DNA of 64,000 nt, from contig NZ_JAHHZF010000007.1 in assembly GCF_018729455.1 (NCBI RefSeq), positions 124,001 to 188,000 on the forward strand, in the 5' to 3' direction. Origin of the DNA: Prosthecodimorpha staleyi. Its GTDB lineage: Bacteria; Pseudomonadota; Alphaproteobacteria; Rhizobiales; Ancalomicrobiaceae. Shown here one piece after another: positions 19,598 to 29,068 of the stretch. The notes beneath the pieces were generated by a model. It was not told the origin of the DNA, made no database searches, and saw only the letters and a list, made by a program, of their open reading frames with translations. Position 1 is the stretch's first letter. The number at the start of each line of letters is the position of its first letter. The position numbers and the translations under genes are program-made.

Positions 19598-21523
19598 ATG
19601 CCTGCCGCCGTCGATCCGCGCCTGCCCTTTCTCGCCGCCCTGGAGACCAAGACCCTGTGGCTGGCGACCTGGATGATCCATCACGCCAATCACCTCCGGG
19701 ATCATGCGGATGGGCTCAAGGTCGGCGGCCACCAGGCCTCCTCGGCGTCGCTGACCACGATCATGACGGCGCTCTACGGCGCCGTGCTGCGCCCGGAAGA
19801 CCGCGTTGCGGTGAAACCGCATGCCTCGCCGGCCTATCACGCCCTGCACTATCTGTTCGGCCGCCAGACTGTCGAAAAGATGAGGAATTTCCGAGGCTTC
19901 AAAGGCGCGCAATCCTATCCCTCGCGGACCAAGGACACCGACGACGTCGACTTCTCGACCGGCTCGGTCGGCCTCGGCGTGGCGCAGACGCTGTTCTCGT
20001 CGCTGGTGCAGGACTACATCCGCGCCAAGGGCTGGGGCGGCCAAAGGCCGGGCGGCGCAGAACCGGGCGATCGCGAGCCGGAAGGCAAGATGGTCGCCCT
20101 GATCGGCGATGCCGAAATGGACGAGGGCAACATCTACGAGGCCCTGATCGAGGGCTGGAAGCACGGCCTGCGCAACACCTGGTGGGTGGTCGACTACAAC
20201 CGCCAGAGCCTCGACGCGGTCGTACGCGAGGGGCTGTGGGAGAAGCTCGACGCCATGTTCCGCAATTTCGGCTGGGACGTGGTCATCGTGAAATACGGCC
20301 GCCTGCAGGAGGCCGCCTTTGCGGAACCCGGCGGTGCCGCGCTGAAAGCCTGGATCGACGCCTGTCCGAACCAGGACTATTCGGCGCTGTGTTTCCAGGG
20401 CGGCCCGGCCTGGCGCAAGCGGCTGACCGACGATCTCGGCGACCAGGGCGAGGTTTCGGCGCTGATCGACCGGCGCAGCGACGCCGAACTCGCCGCCCTG
20501 ATGACCAATCTCGGCGGCCACGACCTGGACAGCCTGGTCGAAGCCTTCGAGGCGGCGCGCGGCCACGACCGGCCGACCTGCTTCATCTGCTACACCGTGA
20601 AGGGCATGCACCTGCCCCTGCAGGGCCACAAGGACAACCATGCCGGCCTGATGACGCCGGCCCAGATGGATGTCTTCCGGTCGGCCCACAAGGTCCGCCC
20701 CGGGCACGAATGGGACCGCTTCGAGGGATTGGACATCGAGCCGGCCGCGCTGGAGCGGTTCATGGCCCGCGTGCCCTTCTTTGCCTCCGGGCCGCGTCGC
20801 CGCAAGGCACCGGTCTACGCCGCTCCGGAAACGCTCAGCTTCACGGCCCAGCCGGTGATGGCGACCCAGCAGGCCTTCGGGTTGATCATGCACGATCTCG
20901 CCCGCTCCGACCTGCCGATCGTCCGGCGCATCGTGACCACCTCGCCGGACGTGACCGTCTCGACCAATCTCGGCGCCTGGGTCAACCGGCGCGGCCTGTT
21001 CGCGCGCGAAAGCATGGCCGACGTGTTCCGCAAGGAACGGATTCCGTCGACTTTTGCCTGGGATTTCTCGCCGGACGGCCAGCATATGGAACTCGGCATC
21101 GCCGAGATGAACCTGTTCATCATGCTGGCCGCGCTCGGGCTCGCCCATTCGATCCACGGCGAGCGGCTGATCCCGATCGGCACGCTCTACGATCCGTTCA
21201 TCTATCGCGGCGCCGATGCGCTCAACTATGCCTGCTACCAGGATGCGCGCTTCCTGCTGGTCGCGACACCGTCCGGCATCACGCTGGCCCCGGAGGGCGG
21301 CGCGCACCAGTCGATCGGCACGCCGCTGATCGGCATGGCGCAGGACGGATTGGCTGCCTTCGAGCCGGCCTTCGCCGACGAGCTCGCCGCCATCATGGCC
21401 TGGAGCCTCGACTATCTGCAGCGCGACGGTGCCGACGGCGACAACGAGCCGGATCCGGCCACCTGGCTGCGCGACCGGACCGGCGGCTCGGTCTATCTGC
21501 GCCTGTCCACCCGCCCGCTTTAA
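19598..21523 (+). CDS. AceE-like pyruvate dehydrogenase E1 / transketolase-like enzyme, N-terminal part, interrupted by a stop
   Basis: Thiamine-diphosphate enzyme related to homodimeric E1 (AceE) and transketolases. 641 residues are encoded before a TAA. The ThDP motif GDAEMDEGNIYEA ... VVDYNRQSLD starts near residue 170, and the pyrimidine-binding domain includes PSTFAWDFSPDGQHMELGIAEMNLF with the proton-relay glutamate. The start has GGGGAG 7 bases upstream; the frame is open far upstream but that is non-coding. After the TAA the same frame continues another 172 codons encoding the missing C-terminal domain, so the intact product would be about 814 residues. It is divergent from an Lrp regulator, a usual pairing for this rhizobial family. 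No E2 or E3 genes are adjacent. Confidence 0.8.
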   Translation: MPAAVDPRLPFLAALETKTLWLATWMIHHANHLRDHADGLKVGGHQASSASLTTIMTALYGAVLRPEDRVAVKPHASPAYHALHYLFGRQTVEKMRNFRGFKGAQSYPSRTKDTDDVDFSTGSVGLGVAQTLFSSLVQDYIRAKGWGGQRPGGAEPGDREPEGKMVALIGDAEMDEGNIYEALIEGWKHGLRNTWWVVDYNRQSLDAVVREGLWEKLDAMFRNFGWDVVIVKYGRLQEAAFAEPGGAALKAWIDACPNQDYSALCFQGGPAWRKRLTDDLGDQGEVSALIDRRSDAELAALMTNLGGHDLDSLVEAFEAARGHDRPTCFICYTVKGMHLPLQGHKDNHAGLMTPAQMDVFRSAHKVRPGHEWDRFEGLDIEPAALERFMARVPFFASGPRRRKAPVYAAPETLSFTAQPVMATQQAFGLIMHDLARSDLPIVRRIVTTSPDVTVSTNLGAWVNRRGLFARESMADVFRKERIPSTFAWDFSPDGQHMELGIAEMNLFIMLAALGLAHSIHGERLIPIGTLYDPFIYRGADALNYACYQDARFLLVATPSGITLAPEGGAHQSIGTPLIGMAQDGLAAFEPAFADELAAIMAWSLDYLQRDGADGDNEPDPATWLRDRTGGSVYLRLSTRPL

Positions 21524-22042
21524 CAGCCGGTGCGCGCGGCCGACGCGGCCTTCCGGCGCGGCGTCGTCGACGGGGCCTACTGGCTGCGCAAGCCGGGACC
21601 GAACTGTCAGGTGGTGGTCGCCTACCAGGGCGCGATTGCCCCGGAGGCGATCGAGGCGATCGGGTTGATGGCGGAAGATCGCCGCGACGTCGGCCTGCTC
21701 GCGGTCACCTCAGCCGACCGGCTCAATGCGGGTTGGACCGCGGCGAGCCGGGCGCGCGAACGCGGCCTCGGCCATGCGCGCTCGCATGTCGAGACCCTGC
21801 TCGCCGAGCTTCCGCGCGAAGCCGGCATCGTCACCGTGCTCGACGGCCACCCGGCCACGCTCGGCTGGCTCGGCTCGGTGCATGGCCACCGGACGCGGGC
21901 GCTCGGGGTGGAGCATTTCGGCCAGACCGGGACCCTCGCCGATCTCTACCGCCATCACGGCATCGATGCGAACGCGATCCTGGCGGCCGCCAACGGCCTC
22001 GCGCCGGGCCGCCCGATCCGCCACCTGCGCGCGATCGGCTGA
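21524..22042 (+). pseudogene. C-terminal domain of the interrupted E1/transketolase-like gene
   Basis: This 172-codon stretch continues in exactly the same frame as the upstream E1-like gene, separated only by the TAA at 21521-21523. It encodes the transketolase C-terminal fold (PNCQVVVAYQGAIAPEAIEAI, ending in GVEHFGQTGTLADLYRHHGIDANAI, which is the characteristic E1 tail). A GTG at 21530 could allow reinitiation but has no clear ribosome site. The simplest reading is a nonsense change (for example GAA to TAA) or a sequencing error; stop read-through or a two-chain enzyme is possible but unproven. Confidence 0.75.
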
Positions 22043-22094
22043 GATCGTGAAGGGCGGCGGGGCGGGGAAGCCCGGCCGCCGTCGCCGAATCCGC

Positions 22095-22301
22095 TCAGTA
22101 GTCCGACAGCACCACGTCGTCGGAATAGTCGACGTCCGGGACGTCCTTGACGATTGCCTGGCCGCAGATGACGCGGCCCTTGACGGAATCGTAGGTCAGG
22201 GTCGGGTCGCCGGCGAGCTGCCAGCCCCTGTTGAGCGCGGCGGTGACACGCTTGCAGAAGGCGACATCGTCGGGGCCGGTCAGGTAGCGGTAGAGTTTCA
22301 T
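22095..22301 (-). CDS. DUF1737 domain protein
   Basis: A 68-residue protein matching the DUF1737 pattern: YRYLTGPDDVAFCKRV, then GWQLAGDPTLTYD, then GRVICGQAIVKDV. Function is unknown; members are short soluble alphaproteobacterial proteins. It sits 43 bases upstream of nothing on its own strand and downstream of the CitE-like gene's 3' side only in map order, so it may be separately transcribed. An AAGG lies close to its ATG. Confidence 0.8.
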   Translation of the reverse strand: MKLYRYLTGPDDVAFCKRVTAALNRGWQLAGDPTLTYDSVKGRVICGQAIVKDVPDVDYSDDVVLSDY

Positions 22302-22344
22302 GTGAAACCTTGGTTAACGCCGTTCTTTGAGAAGCCGGCCGGCC

Positions 22345-23235
22345 TCAGGCCGCCGCCGAGGTTGCGGTCAGGCCGCGCACCATCGCGACAGTGCGCTGCG
22401 CCATCTCGGCATGCAGCAGTTCGACCATCCGGCCCTCGACGGTGATCACGCCCTTGCCGGCATTTTCCGGCAGCGCGAAGGCGGCGATGATCTTCTCGGC
22501 CCATTCGACCTCGGTCGCGGTCGGCGAGAAGACCTCGTTGGCGACCGCGATCTGCTTGGGATGGATCAGCGTCTTGCCGTCCATGCCGAGATCGCGGCCC
22601 TGGGCACATTCCTCGCGGAAGGCGGCCATGTCCTCGAAGTCGTTGAAGACACCGTCGATCACGTCGAGGCCGTGGGCGCGGGCGGCCTGCACGGTCTGCG
22701 ACAGCCAGGTGATCATCGGCAGCCGGCCGCGCACGATCCGCGCCCGCGTCTCCTTGGCCAGATCGTTGGTGCCGAGCACCATGGCGGCGAAGCGCCGGCC
22801 GGCCGGGAAGCCGACCGAGGCCGCGATCGCCGCCGCATTCAGGATGCCCATCGGGGTTTCCATCATGGCCCAGATGCGGGTCCCGGCCGCCGCCCCGTTC
22901 ATGTCGAGAAAGTCGCCGATCTGATAGATGTCGTCGGCGAAGGAGACCTTGGGCACCAGGATCGCATCGGGACCCGCGGCCGCCGCGGCTTTCAGATCGG
23001 CCTTGCCCCAGGGCGTGTCGAGACCGTTGATCCGGATCACGAGTTCGCGGTTGCCGTAGCCGCCTTCCTGGACGGCGCGGCAGACCTGCCCGCGGGCGAT
23101 CTCCTTGGCGTCGGGTGCGACGGCATCCTCGAGATCGAGGATCAACGCGTCGGCCTCGAGCGTCTTGGCCTTTTCAAGCGCACGGGCATTGGAACCCGGC
23201 ATGTAGAGCACGCTGCGGCGCGGGCGGAAGGTCAT
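22345..23235 (-). CDS. HpcH/HpaI aldolase-citrate lyase family protein (malyl-CoA/CoA-ester lyase-like)
   Basis: A 296-residue TIM-barrel enzyme of the CitE/malyl-CoA lyase superfamily, acting on CoA esters such as malyl-CoA or beta-methylmalyl-CoA. The N-terminus RRSVLYMPGSNARALEKAK is diagnostic, followed by LILDLEDAVAP, the metal-binding glutamate in MMETPMGILNAAAIAA (about residue 125), and FAAMVLGTNDLAKE. The C-terminus holds DGKTLIHPKQIAVAN, the CoA-proximal segment. No citrate lyase alpha or gamma genes are nearby, so a stand-alone malyl-CoA lyase or thioesterase role is more likely than citrate fermentation. Confidence 0.9.
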   Translation of the reverse strand: MTFRPRRSVLYMPGSNARALEKAKTLEADALILDLEDAVAPDAKEIARGQVCRAVQEGGYGNRELVIRINGLDTPWGKADLKAAAAAGPDAILVPKVSFADDIYQIGDFLDMNGAAAGTRIWAMMETPMGILNAAAIAASVGFPAGRRFAAMVLGTNDLAKETRARIVRGRLPMITWLSQTVQAARAHGLDVIDGVFNDFEDMAAFREECAQGRDLGMDGKTLIHPKQIAVANEVFSPTATEVEWAEKIIAAFALPENAGKGVITVEGRMVELLHAEMAQRTVAMVRGLTATSAAA

Positions 23236-23366
23236 CGACGGCGCTCCCGGACTGGATCATCCGGCCAAACCTAGAGCCGGCGGCCCGTTCCCGCAATGCA
23301 CCATTGGGATGCCAGACTGGGTCTGGGCGCGGCCTGCCGCCGATCGGGGCAGCAGGCCGCGGCTGG

Positions 23367-24917
23367 TCAGCCGGCGCGCCGCTGGTTGAGGGCCGCGACA
23401 TTGTCGCGAATCTGGGCGGTGTAGTCGTCGATGGTCCGGGCCATGACGTGGGTCTGCTGCGAGACGCTGTTGACCCGGCTGGCAATCTCCTGGGTCGCGC
23501 CGTTCTGCTGGGCGATGGCCGCGGCGATGCCGGCGGCGATTTCCCGGGCGGCGCCGGTCACCAGGGTGATCTCCTTGATCGCCGCAGCGGCGCGCTGCGC
23601 CTCCTGTTCGAAGCCGGCCAGCTGGGTGGCGATCTCCTGGGTGGCGCGGCCGGACTGGGTGGCGAGCGCCTTGACCTCGTTGGCGACGACCGCGAAGCCG
23701 CGACCGAACTCGCCGGCGCGCGCAGCTTCGATGGTGGCATTCAGCGCGAGCAGATTGGTCTGCCCGGCGATGCCTTCGATCAGCTTGAGGACATCGGTGA
23801 TCCGCGCGACCGAAGCCACCAGGGTCTCGACGATCTGGGCGGTGACGCCGGCATGCTCCGACGCCTTGGTGGAGGCGATGGCGGAATCGTTGACCTTCGC
23901 CGATATCTCGCCGATCGACGCGGCCAGTTGCTCGGTCGCCGAGGCGATCGTCTGCACGTTGCCGGCCGCTTCCGCCGCCGCGCCGCCGATCGCCTGGCTC
24001 ATCGTACCGGCCAGATCGGACACCTTGCTCTGCAGGGCGACCTGCTCGCGGGCGCGCAATTCGCCGACCTTCTGTTCGTGAATGTCGATCAGCGACCCGC
24101 AGGCCCGCAGCGGGATGCCGTTGGCGTCGCGCGTGACGCCGCCGACCGCGCGGAACCAGCGATAGCTGCCGTCCTTGACCTTGAGCCGATAGGCCACGTC
24201 ATAGCCGGTGCGGCCGCTGCGGTCGTTCATGCAGGCCATGAAGGCATTGAAGGTGGCCTGCGCATCCTCGGGATGCAGGCGGTCGGCCCAGGATCCGACG
24301 ACATCGGGGAAGCCGTAGGTGTCGTCGGGCGCGAAGCCGCACAGACGACGGAAGTCCGGCGACCAGCGCCAGGAACTGGCCCGGCTCATGGCGTCGCCGC
24401 CGACGATGATCGCATCCCACAGGCCGACGCCGGCCGCGCGGTCGAGCAGATTGGCACGTTCCATGGCATTGGTCTGCTCATGCACGTCGATCAGCGCACC
24501 GCAGGCGCGCTCGGCCATGCCGGTCGACGACCGCTTGACGCCGCCGACGGCGCGGAACCAGCGGAAGCTGCCGTCCTTCACCTTCAGCCGGTAGGTCACG
24601 TCGTAGCCGGTCTTGCCGCTGCGGTCGCCGAGGCAGGCCATGAAGGCCGCGAAGGTGGCTGCGGAATCGTCGGGATGCAGGCGGTCCGCCCAGGAGCCGA
24701 CCAGATCCGGGAAGCCGGTCATGTCGCCCGGCGCGAAGCCGCACAGCCGGCGGAACTCCTCCGACCAGCGCCACTTGCTGTCGCGGCTCATCGGATCGCC
24801 ATTGACCAGGACCACATCCCACAGGCCGATGCCCGCATGGCGGCTCAGAAGCGACCAGAGTTCCTGATAGTCGTTCTCGATCGACTGGTCCTTCTTCGCA
24901 AAAAAGAGCAGTGCCAT
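23367..24917 (-). CDS. Soluble methyl-accepting chemotaxis protein with duplicated PAS domains
   Basis: A 516-residue chemoreceptor with no transmembrane helix, so cytoplasmic. Two PAS_3-type domains at about residues 30-147 and 160-277 are near copies ([15 protein letters not shown] versus [15 protein letters not shown]; both contain [17 protein letters not shown] and YRLKVKDGS). The C-terminal MCP signalling domain contains the hairpin tip [22 protein letters not shown] and [15 protein letters not shown], which contacts CheA and CheW. The start was taken at the ATG with GGAGGAA just upstream; the longer open frame is not coding-like. Probably an energy- or oxygen-sensing receptor, but no cofactor ligand can be assigned. 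Confidence 0.9.
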   Translation of the reverse strand: MALLFFAKKDQSIENDYQELWSLLSRHAGIGLWDVVLVNGDPMSRDSKWRWSEEFRRLCGFAPGDMTGFPDLVGSWADRLHPDDSAATFAAFMACLGDRSGKTGYDVTYRLKVKDGSFRWFRAVGGVKRSSTGMAERACGALIDVHEQTNAMERANLLDRAAGVGLWDAIIVGGDAMSRASSWRWSPDFRRLCGFAPDDTYGFPDVVGSWADRLHPEDAQATFNAFMACMNDRSGRTGYDVAYRLKVKDGSYRWFRAVGGVTRDANGIPLRACGSLIDIHEQKVGELRAREQVALQSKVSDLAGTMSQAIGGAAAEAAGNVQTIASATEQLAASIGEISAKVNDSAIASTKASEHAGVTAQIVETLVASVARITDVLKLIEGIAGQTNLLALNATIEAARAGEFGRGFAVVANEVKALATQSGRATQEIATQLAGFEQEAQRAAAAIKEITLVTGAAREIAAGIAAAIAQQNGATQEIASRVNSVSQQTHVMARTIDDYTAQIRDNVAALNQRRAG

Positions 24918-25113
24918 GTTTCCTCCGGGGGCGGCTTTTGCATTCCGCCTGTTGTCGGTCCGATCGATTGGATCGCGTCCAAGTCTCCCTCGGCTCCGAT
25001 ACCCGCACGATGCGTCGATCGCCGGCGCGCTAAGCCGGGGCGCAGACCGCTGCCGATGCGGTGCACTGCCATTCGGGTTGGGGAGAGATCCGATACGTTT
25101 CAGATAGTTGTCG

Positions 25114-25142
25114 ATATTGTTTAAGGTGTCGTAAAATTTCAA
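25114..25142 (-). promoter_or_regulatory. Candidate promoter for the chemoreceptor gene
   Basis: On the minus strand TTGAAA (25142-25137) is followed 17 bases later by CAATAT (25119-25114), in the only strongly AT-rich patch of the 24918-25250 gap. A plus-strand TTGTCG-18-TAAAAT (25108-25137) overlaps it and could serve ridA. The remainder of this gap carries no recognisable gene. Confidence 0.4.
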
Positions 25143-25250
25143 AAGATTGCACTTTTCCGATCGGCACAGCCGGTCGATCCTGAACGACATCACCGGCCCG
25201 GAAGACGAGCGACCGGCCGGCGCTCCGGATTTCTTCAGAGGGACACCCGC

Positions 25251-25643
25251 ATGCCCATCGCCTTCCACATGATCGCCGGAGCGCCGGAGCCGGTCGCAAC
25301 CTTCAGCCACGCCACGGAAATCGACGGCTGGGTCTTCGTCACCGGCCAGATGCCGACCGTACCGGGCCGCCCCGACGACCCGCTCGCCGAGGGCATTGCG
25401 GCGCAGACCGTGCAGGTGATGGAAAACCTGAAGGCGGTCTTGGGCGGCCTCGGCCTGACGCTAGCCGACGTGACCATGGCGCGCGCCTATCTCCTGCATT
25501 TCGACCGCGACTACGCGGCCTTCAATGCGGTCTACAAGGGCTTCTTTGCGGAGGGAAAACTGCCGGCCCGCACCTGCGTCGGCGTCTCCGGGCTGGCCAA
25601 GGGTGCGCTGGTCGAGGTCGACCTGATCGCTCGGCGGGGGTAA
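25251..25643 (+). CDS. RidA family protein (YjgF/YER057c/UK114)
   Basis: A 130-residue chorismate-mutase-fold protein of the Rid family, which usually deaminates reactive enamine/imine intermediates from PLP enzymes. It has [12 protein letters not shown], the central [23 protein letters not shown] and the substrate-binding arginine in [24 protein letters not shown]. It is probably a trimer in the cytoplasm. It is monocistronic, divergent from the chemoreceptor and convergent with leuC. Whether it is true RidA or another Rid subgroup was not resolved. Confidence 0.9.
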   Translation: MPIAFHMIAGAPEPVATFSHATEIDGWVFVTGQMPTVPGRPDDPLAEGIAAQTVQVMENLKAVLGGLGLTLADVTMARAYLLHFDRDYAAFNAVYKGFFAEGKLPARTCVGVSGLAKGALVEVDLIARRG

Positions 25644-25760
25644 CGCGCAAGGTCCTCGCCGGCCCGACGGCATTGTGCGGCGCGCGGCGGCGAGGCCCGC
25701 ATGCCCCCGGCCGGCGGCGCGGGCCGCGGATGCTCGGCCCCTCTCCCGGGGCCACACATG

Positions 25761-25790
25761 AAAAGAGCGCCCGGACGGATCCGGACGCTC
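25761..25790 (-). terminator. Rho-independent terminator of leuC
   Basis: On the minus strand an 11-bp stem with one mismatch (GAGCGTCCGGA / TCCGGGCGCTC) and a 4-base loop is followed directly by TTTT. It lies 27 bases after the leuC stop. Confidence 0.85.
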
Positions 25791-25816
25791 TCCAATCGAT
25801 CGGCGATCGGTGACGC

Positions 25817-27223
25817 TCAGCCGAGCGTGCGGATGTCCACGAAGCGGCCGGCGATCGCGGCGGCGGCGGCCATAGCAGGCGAGACCAGGTGGGTGCGGCC
25901 CTTGAAGCCCTGGCGGCCTTCGAAATTGCGGTTCGAAGTCGAGGCACAGCGCTCGCCCGGATCGAGCCGGTCGGCATTCATGGCCAGACACATGGAACAG
26001 CCCGGCTCGCGCCATTCGAAGCCGGCGGCCTTGAAGATCGCGTCCAGGCCCTCGGCCTCGGCCTGCGCCTTCACCAGGCCGGAGCCGGGCACGATCATGG
26101 CAAGCTTGATCGACGGGGCGACGGTCTTGCCGGCGACCATGGTGGCGACGGTGCGCAGATCCTCGATGCGGCCGTTGGTGCAGGAGCCGATGAAGATCTT
26201 GTCGAGCGGGATATCGGTGATCGGGGTGCCGGGCTTCAGGCCCATATAGTCGAGCGCGCGACGCTTGGAGCTGCGCTTGTTCTCGTCGGCGATCTCTTCG
26301 GGGTCCGGCACCGTGCCGGTCACCGCGACCACGTCCTCGGGGCTGGTGCCCCAGGAGACGATCGGCGGCAGGTTGGCGGCGTCGAGGCGGATTTCCTTGT
26401 CGAAATGCGCGCCCTCGTCGGAGAATAGCGTCTTCCAATAGGCGAGCGCCTTCTCGAGCTGCTCGCCCTTCGGCGCCTTCGGCTTGCCGAGGATATAGGC
26501 GAAGGTCTTCTCGTCCGGCGCGATCAGGCCCGCCCGCGCGCCGCCCTCGATCGACATGTTGCAGACCGTCATGCGGCCTTCCATCGACAGCGCGCGGATC
26601 GCCTCGCCGGCATACTCGATGACGTGGCCGGTGCCGCCTGCGGTGCCGATCTCGCCGATGATGGCCAGGATGATGTCCTTCGCGCCGACGCCTTCGGGCA
26701 GTTGCCCGTCGACGATGACGCGCATGTTCTTGGCCTTGTTCTGCACCAGCGTCTGAGTGGCGAGCACGTGCTCGACCTCGGAGGTGCCGATGCCGTGGGC
26801 AAGCGCCCCGAAGGCGCCGTGGGTCGAGGTGTGGCTGTCGCCGCACACGATAGTCATGCCCGGCAGGGTGAAGCCCTGTTCGGGCCCGACGACGTGGACG
26901 ATGCCCTGCCGGCTATCGAGCTCGTTGTAGTACTCGACGCCGAACTCCTCGGCATTGCGCGCCAGGGTCGCCACCTGCAGGGCGCTCTCCGGATCGTCGA
27001 TACCGTGGCTGCGGTCGGTGGTCGGGACGTTGTGGTCGACGACCGCCAGCGTCTTCTGCGGCGCATGGACCTTGCGATGGGCGACGCGCAGACCCTCGAA
27101 GGCCTGCGGGCTGGTGACCTCGTGCACCAGATGGCGGTCGATATAGAGAAGGCAGGTTCCGTCCGGCTGGGTGTCGACGACGTGATCGTCCCAGATCTTG
27201 TCGTAGAGGGTGCGCGGGGCCAT
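25817..27223 (-). CDS. leuC: 3-isopropylmalate dehydratase large subunit
   Basis: A 468-residue aconitase-family enzyme isomerising 2-isopropylmalate to 3-isopropylmalate in leucine biosynthesis, working with LeuD (not in this window). The iron-sulfur ligands are the cysteines of [13 protein letters not shown] (near residue 350) and CSMCLAMN (near 410). [18 protein letters not shown] and [13 protein letters not shown] are the family signatures. Length equals E. coli LeuC. The start [16 protein letters not shown] matches relatives. A terminator follows, so leuD must be elsewhere on the chromosome. Confidence 0.97.
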   Translation of the reverse strand: MAPRTLYDKIWDDHVVDTQPDGTCLLYIDRHLVHEVTSPQAFEGLRVAHRKVHAPQKTLAVVDHNVPTTDRSHGIDDPESALQVATLARNAEEFGVEYYNELDSRQGIVHVVGPEQGFTLPGMTIVCGDSHTSTHGAFGALAHGIGTSEVEHVLATQTLVQNKAKNMRVIVDGQLPEGVGAKDIILAIIGEIGTAGGTGHVIEYAGEAIRALSMEGRMTVCNMSIEGGARAGLIAPDEKTFAYILGKPKAPKGEQLEKALAYWKTLFSDEGAHFDKEIRLDAANLPPIVSWGTSPEDVVAVTGTVPDPEEIADENKRSSKRRALDYMGLKPGTPITDIPLDKIFIGSCTNGRIEDLRTVATMVAGKTVAPSIKLAMIVPGSGLVKAQAEAEGLDAIFKAAGFEWREPGCSMCLAMNADRLDPGERCASTSNRNFEGRQGFKGRTHLVSPAMAAAAAIAGRFVDIRTLG

Positions 27224-27522
27224 GCCTTCGTCTCCGTACGGTCGCTCGCCCGGCCGGCTCTGATGTCGCTCGGGCGTCATAGGGGTCGGGCGTGAATACC
27301 TGAAACCGGCCGCGGACGGAAGTCAAAGTCGCGCCTTCCATGCGCATGACGCGCCTGCATCCGATGGCGGCGCCCCCGTCCGCCGGCCGGCCGGCGCCGC
27401 CCCGGACCCGCAAAATCCCGCATGAACCGTTCGTGAACCACGTCTCCTAGGCAATATTCAAGTTCTGTCGTTTACTGAATGTGCCGGAAGGTCTTTTGAC
27501 CGGGACGCTTTCGGAGGGAGTC

Positions 27523-28035
27523 ATGCGTATTTCACATCTTCGCAAGGTCTTGGCCGGTGCCGTGCTGCTGGCCGCTTTCGCCTTTGCACCGGCGGCCGTC
27601 GCGGGCGAAACGGTCGCATTCGATTCGAGCTATGCCGCCGGCACCATCGTCATCAAGACGGGCGAGCGGAAGCTCTATTATGTCACCGGACAGGGTCAGG
27701 CGATCCGCTACCCGATCGCGGTCGGCATGCCGGGCCGCGAATGGACCGGCACCAACACGGTGGCGCGCAAGGAGGTCAACCCGACCTGGCAGCCGCCGGC
27801 CGCGGTCCGGGCCGACAAACCCGGCCTGCCGAGCCTGATCCCGCCGGGACCGTCGAACCCGCTCGGACCGCGCGCGATGGTGCTGGCCTGGGGCGAATAC
27901 GCCATTCACGGTACGAACAAGCGCAGCTCGATCGGGACCCGCGCCTCCTACGGCTGCATCCGCATGTACAATGAGCATGTCGTCGAGCTGTTCGACCGCG
28001 TCTCGGTCGGAACGCCGGTCGTGGTCCTGCGCTGA
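27523..28035 (+). CDS. L,D-transpeptidase (YkuD family), exported
   Basis: A 170-residue periplasmic peptidoglycan cross-linking enzyme, forming 3-3 links or attaching proteins to meso-DAP. A signal peptide (MRISHLRKVLAGAVLLAAFAF, cleavage near AVAG) precedes one YkuD catalytic domain. The catalytic motif is HGTNKRSSIGTRASYGCIRM, with the nucleophile cysteine in SYGCIRM near residue 145. The ATG at 27523 is preceded by CGGAGGGAG; an in-frame GTG at 27481 would bury the signal peptide. It stands alone, with an AT-rich upstream region (27426-27480). Confidence 0.92.
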   Translation: MRISHLRKVLAGAVLLAAFAFAPAAVAGETVAFDSSYAAGTIVIKTGERKLYYVTGQGQAIRYPIAVGMPGREWTGTNTVARKEVNPTWQPPAAVRADKPGLPSLIPPGPSNPLGPRAMVLAWGEYAIHGTNKRSSIGTRASYGCIRMYNEHVVELFDRVSVGTPVVVLR

Positions 28036-28146
28036 CCGGACCAACCGCGCGACCCCCGTATTAATTCAGATGACCGCCCGCGGGTCGGTGGCTAGGCTGG
28101 CAGGCCAAGCTCCGGAGCGGGCGGTTCGATTTCGAGGAGGAAGCGC

Positions 28147-28473
28147 ATGCGTCGATGGGGTCTTGCGGGTCTGACGGCCGTTCTCGCGCTGGCGGCCATC
28201 CCGGCCGGCGCCGCCGGGCCGGACGCCGCCAACGGCGCGCGGCTGGCCAAGCGCTGGTGCGCGGAATGCCATGTCGTCGCGCCCGGCCAGGCCCAGGCCA
28301 GCGCCGACGTGCCGGCCTTCTCGGCCATCGCCGCCGACCCGACCAAGACCGTCGACCTGCTGACGACCGTGCTGACCGTTCCCGAGAAGGCGCATACACG
28401 CATGCAGAACCTCAATCTGTCGCGCGTCGAGATCGCCGACCTGATCGCCTATATCAGGACCCAGAAGCCCTGA
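28147..28473 (+). CDS. Small exported c-type cytochrome
   Basis: A 108-residue monoheme cytochrome c. A signal peptide (MRRWGLAGLTAVLALAAIPAGAAG) leads to the mature protein with the heme-binding CAECH (residues about 37-41) and a probable distal ligand methionine in HTRMQNLNLSR. It ends with the helix IADLIAYIRTQKP, typical of class I cytochromes. GAGGAGGAAG lies before the ATG. It could carry electrons to an oxidase; the partner is not adjacent. Its 3' end overlaps the convergent HPP gene by 20 bases. Confidence 0.9.
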   Translation: MRRWGLAGLTAVLALAAIPAGAAGPDAANGARLAKRWCAECHVVAPGQAQASADVPAFSAIAADPTKTVDLLTTVLTVPEKAHTRMQNLNLSRVEIADLIAYIRTQKP

Positions 28474-28972
28474 CGGACCTGCGGCTCAAGCGATAGAGCC
28501 AGGCCGCAGCGGCGACCACGATGGCGCCGATCGCCACCGAGGCGACCGCCATGGCCGGATCCGCGCCGACAATCAGGATCGGATCGCCGCCGGCGGGCGG
28601 CTGCATGCAATGCAGCGCCTGCATCACGACGATCGCAAGGCCGACCGCCAGCGCCGCGGCCCAGGGCGACGGGCCGAGCAGAATGGCGACGGCCCAGCCG
28701 GTCAGGCTCGAAACGGCGTGGCCGGCCAAAATGATCCGCGGCCGGGCGAAGGCGCTGTCGGGCAGCAGGAAGGCGACGATCACGGTCGAACCGAGCGAAG
28801 AGGCCAGGTGGCCGATGCCGGTTGCGCTCTGCAGCGCGACGATCGCGGTCAGGCACAAGCCGGCCAGGACCGCAGCCCGAGCCGCCTCGCCGACTCCGGT
28901 CGGAACGGCGAGCAGATCACCTAGCCGGAAGAGCATTCTCGTCGTCCGGGACGACCTCTGGGTCCTGGTCAT
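28454..28972 (-). CDS. HPP family membrane protein
   Basis: A 172-residue integral membrane protein with four hydrophobic segments and the HPP-family landmarks SSLGSTVIVAFLLPDSAFARPR and the HCMQPPAGGDPILIVG segment. Some HPP proteins of cyanobacteria and chloroplasts transport nitrite; the substrate here is unknown. The start is uncertain: a methionine at MLFRLGDLL (12 codons in) is also possible. It ends inside the 3' end of the convergent cytochrome c gene. Confidence 0.8.
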   Translation of the reverse strand: MTRTQRSSRTTRMLFRLGDLLAVPTGVGEAARAAVLAGLCLTAIVALQSATGIGHLASSLGSTVIVAFLLPDSAFARPRIILAGHAVSSLTGWAVAILLGPSPWAAALAVGLAIVVMQALHCMQPPAGGDPILIVGADPAMAVASVAIGAIVVAAAAWLYRLSRRSVRASGS

Positions 28973-29068
28973 GGCGCCGATGATGCACGATCCCTGCCAC
29001 GATCGTCACCGGTCCGGCTGCCCGATCGACGCATGGCCGCCCTGTCGGGCGACACCGACGCGGTTTGG

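Noticed and set aside
23115-25124. 669-codon plus-strand open frame
   Set aside because: Antisense to the chemoreceptor; repeated GH and RR dipeptides but no domain.
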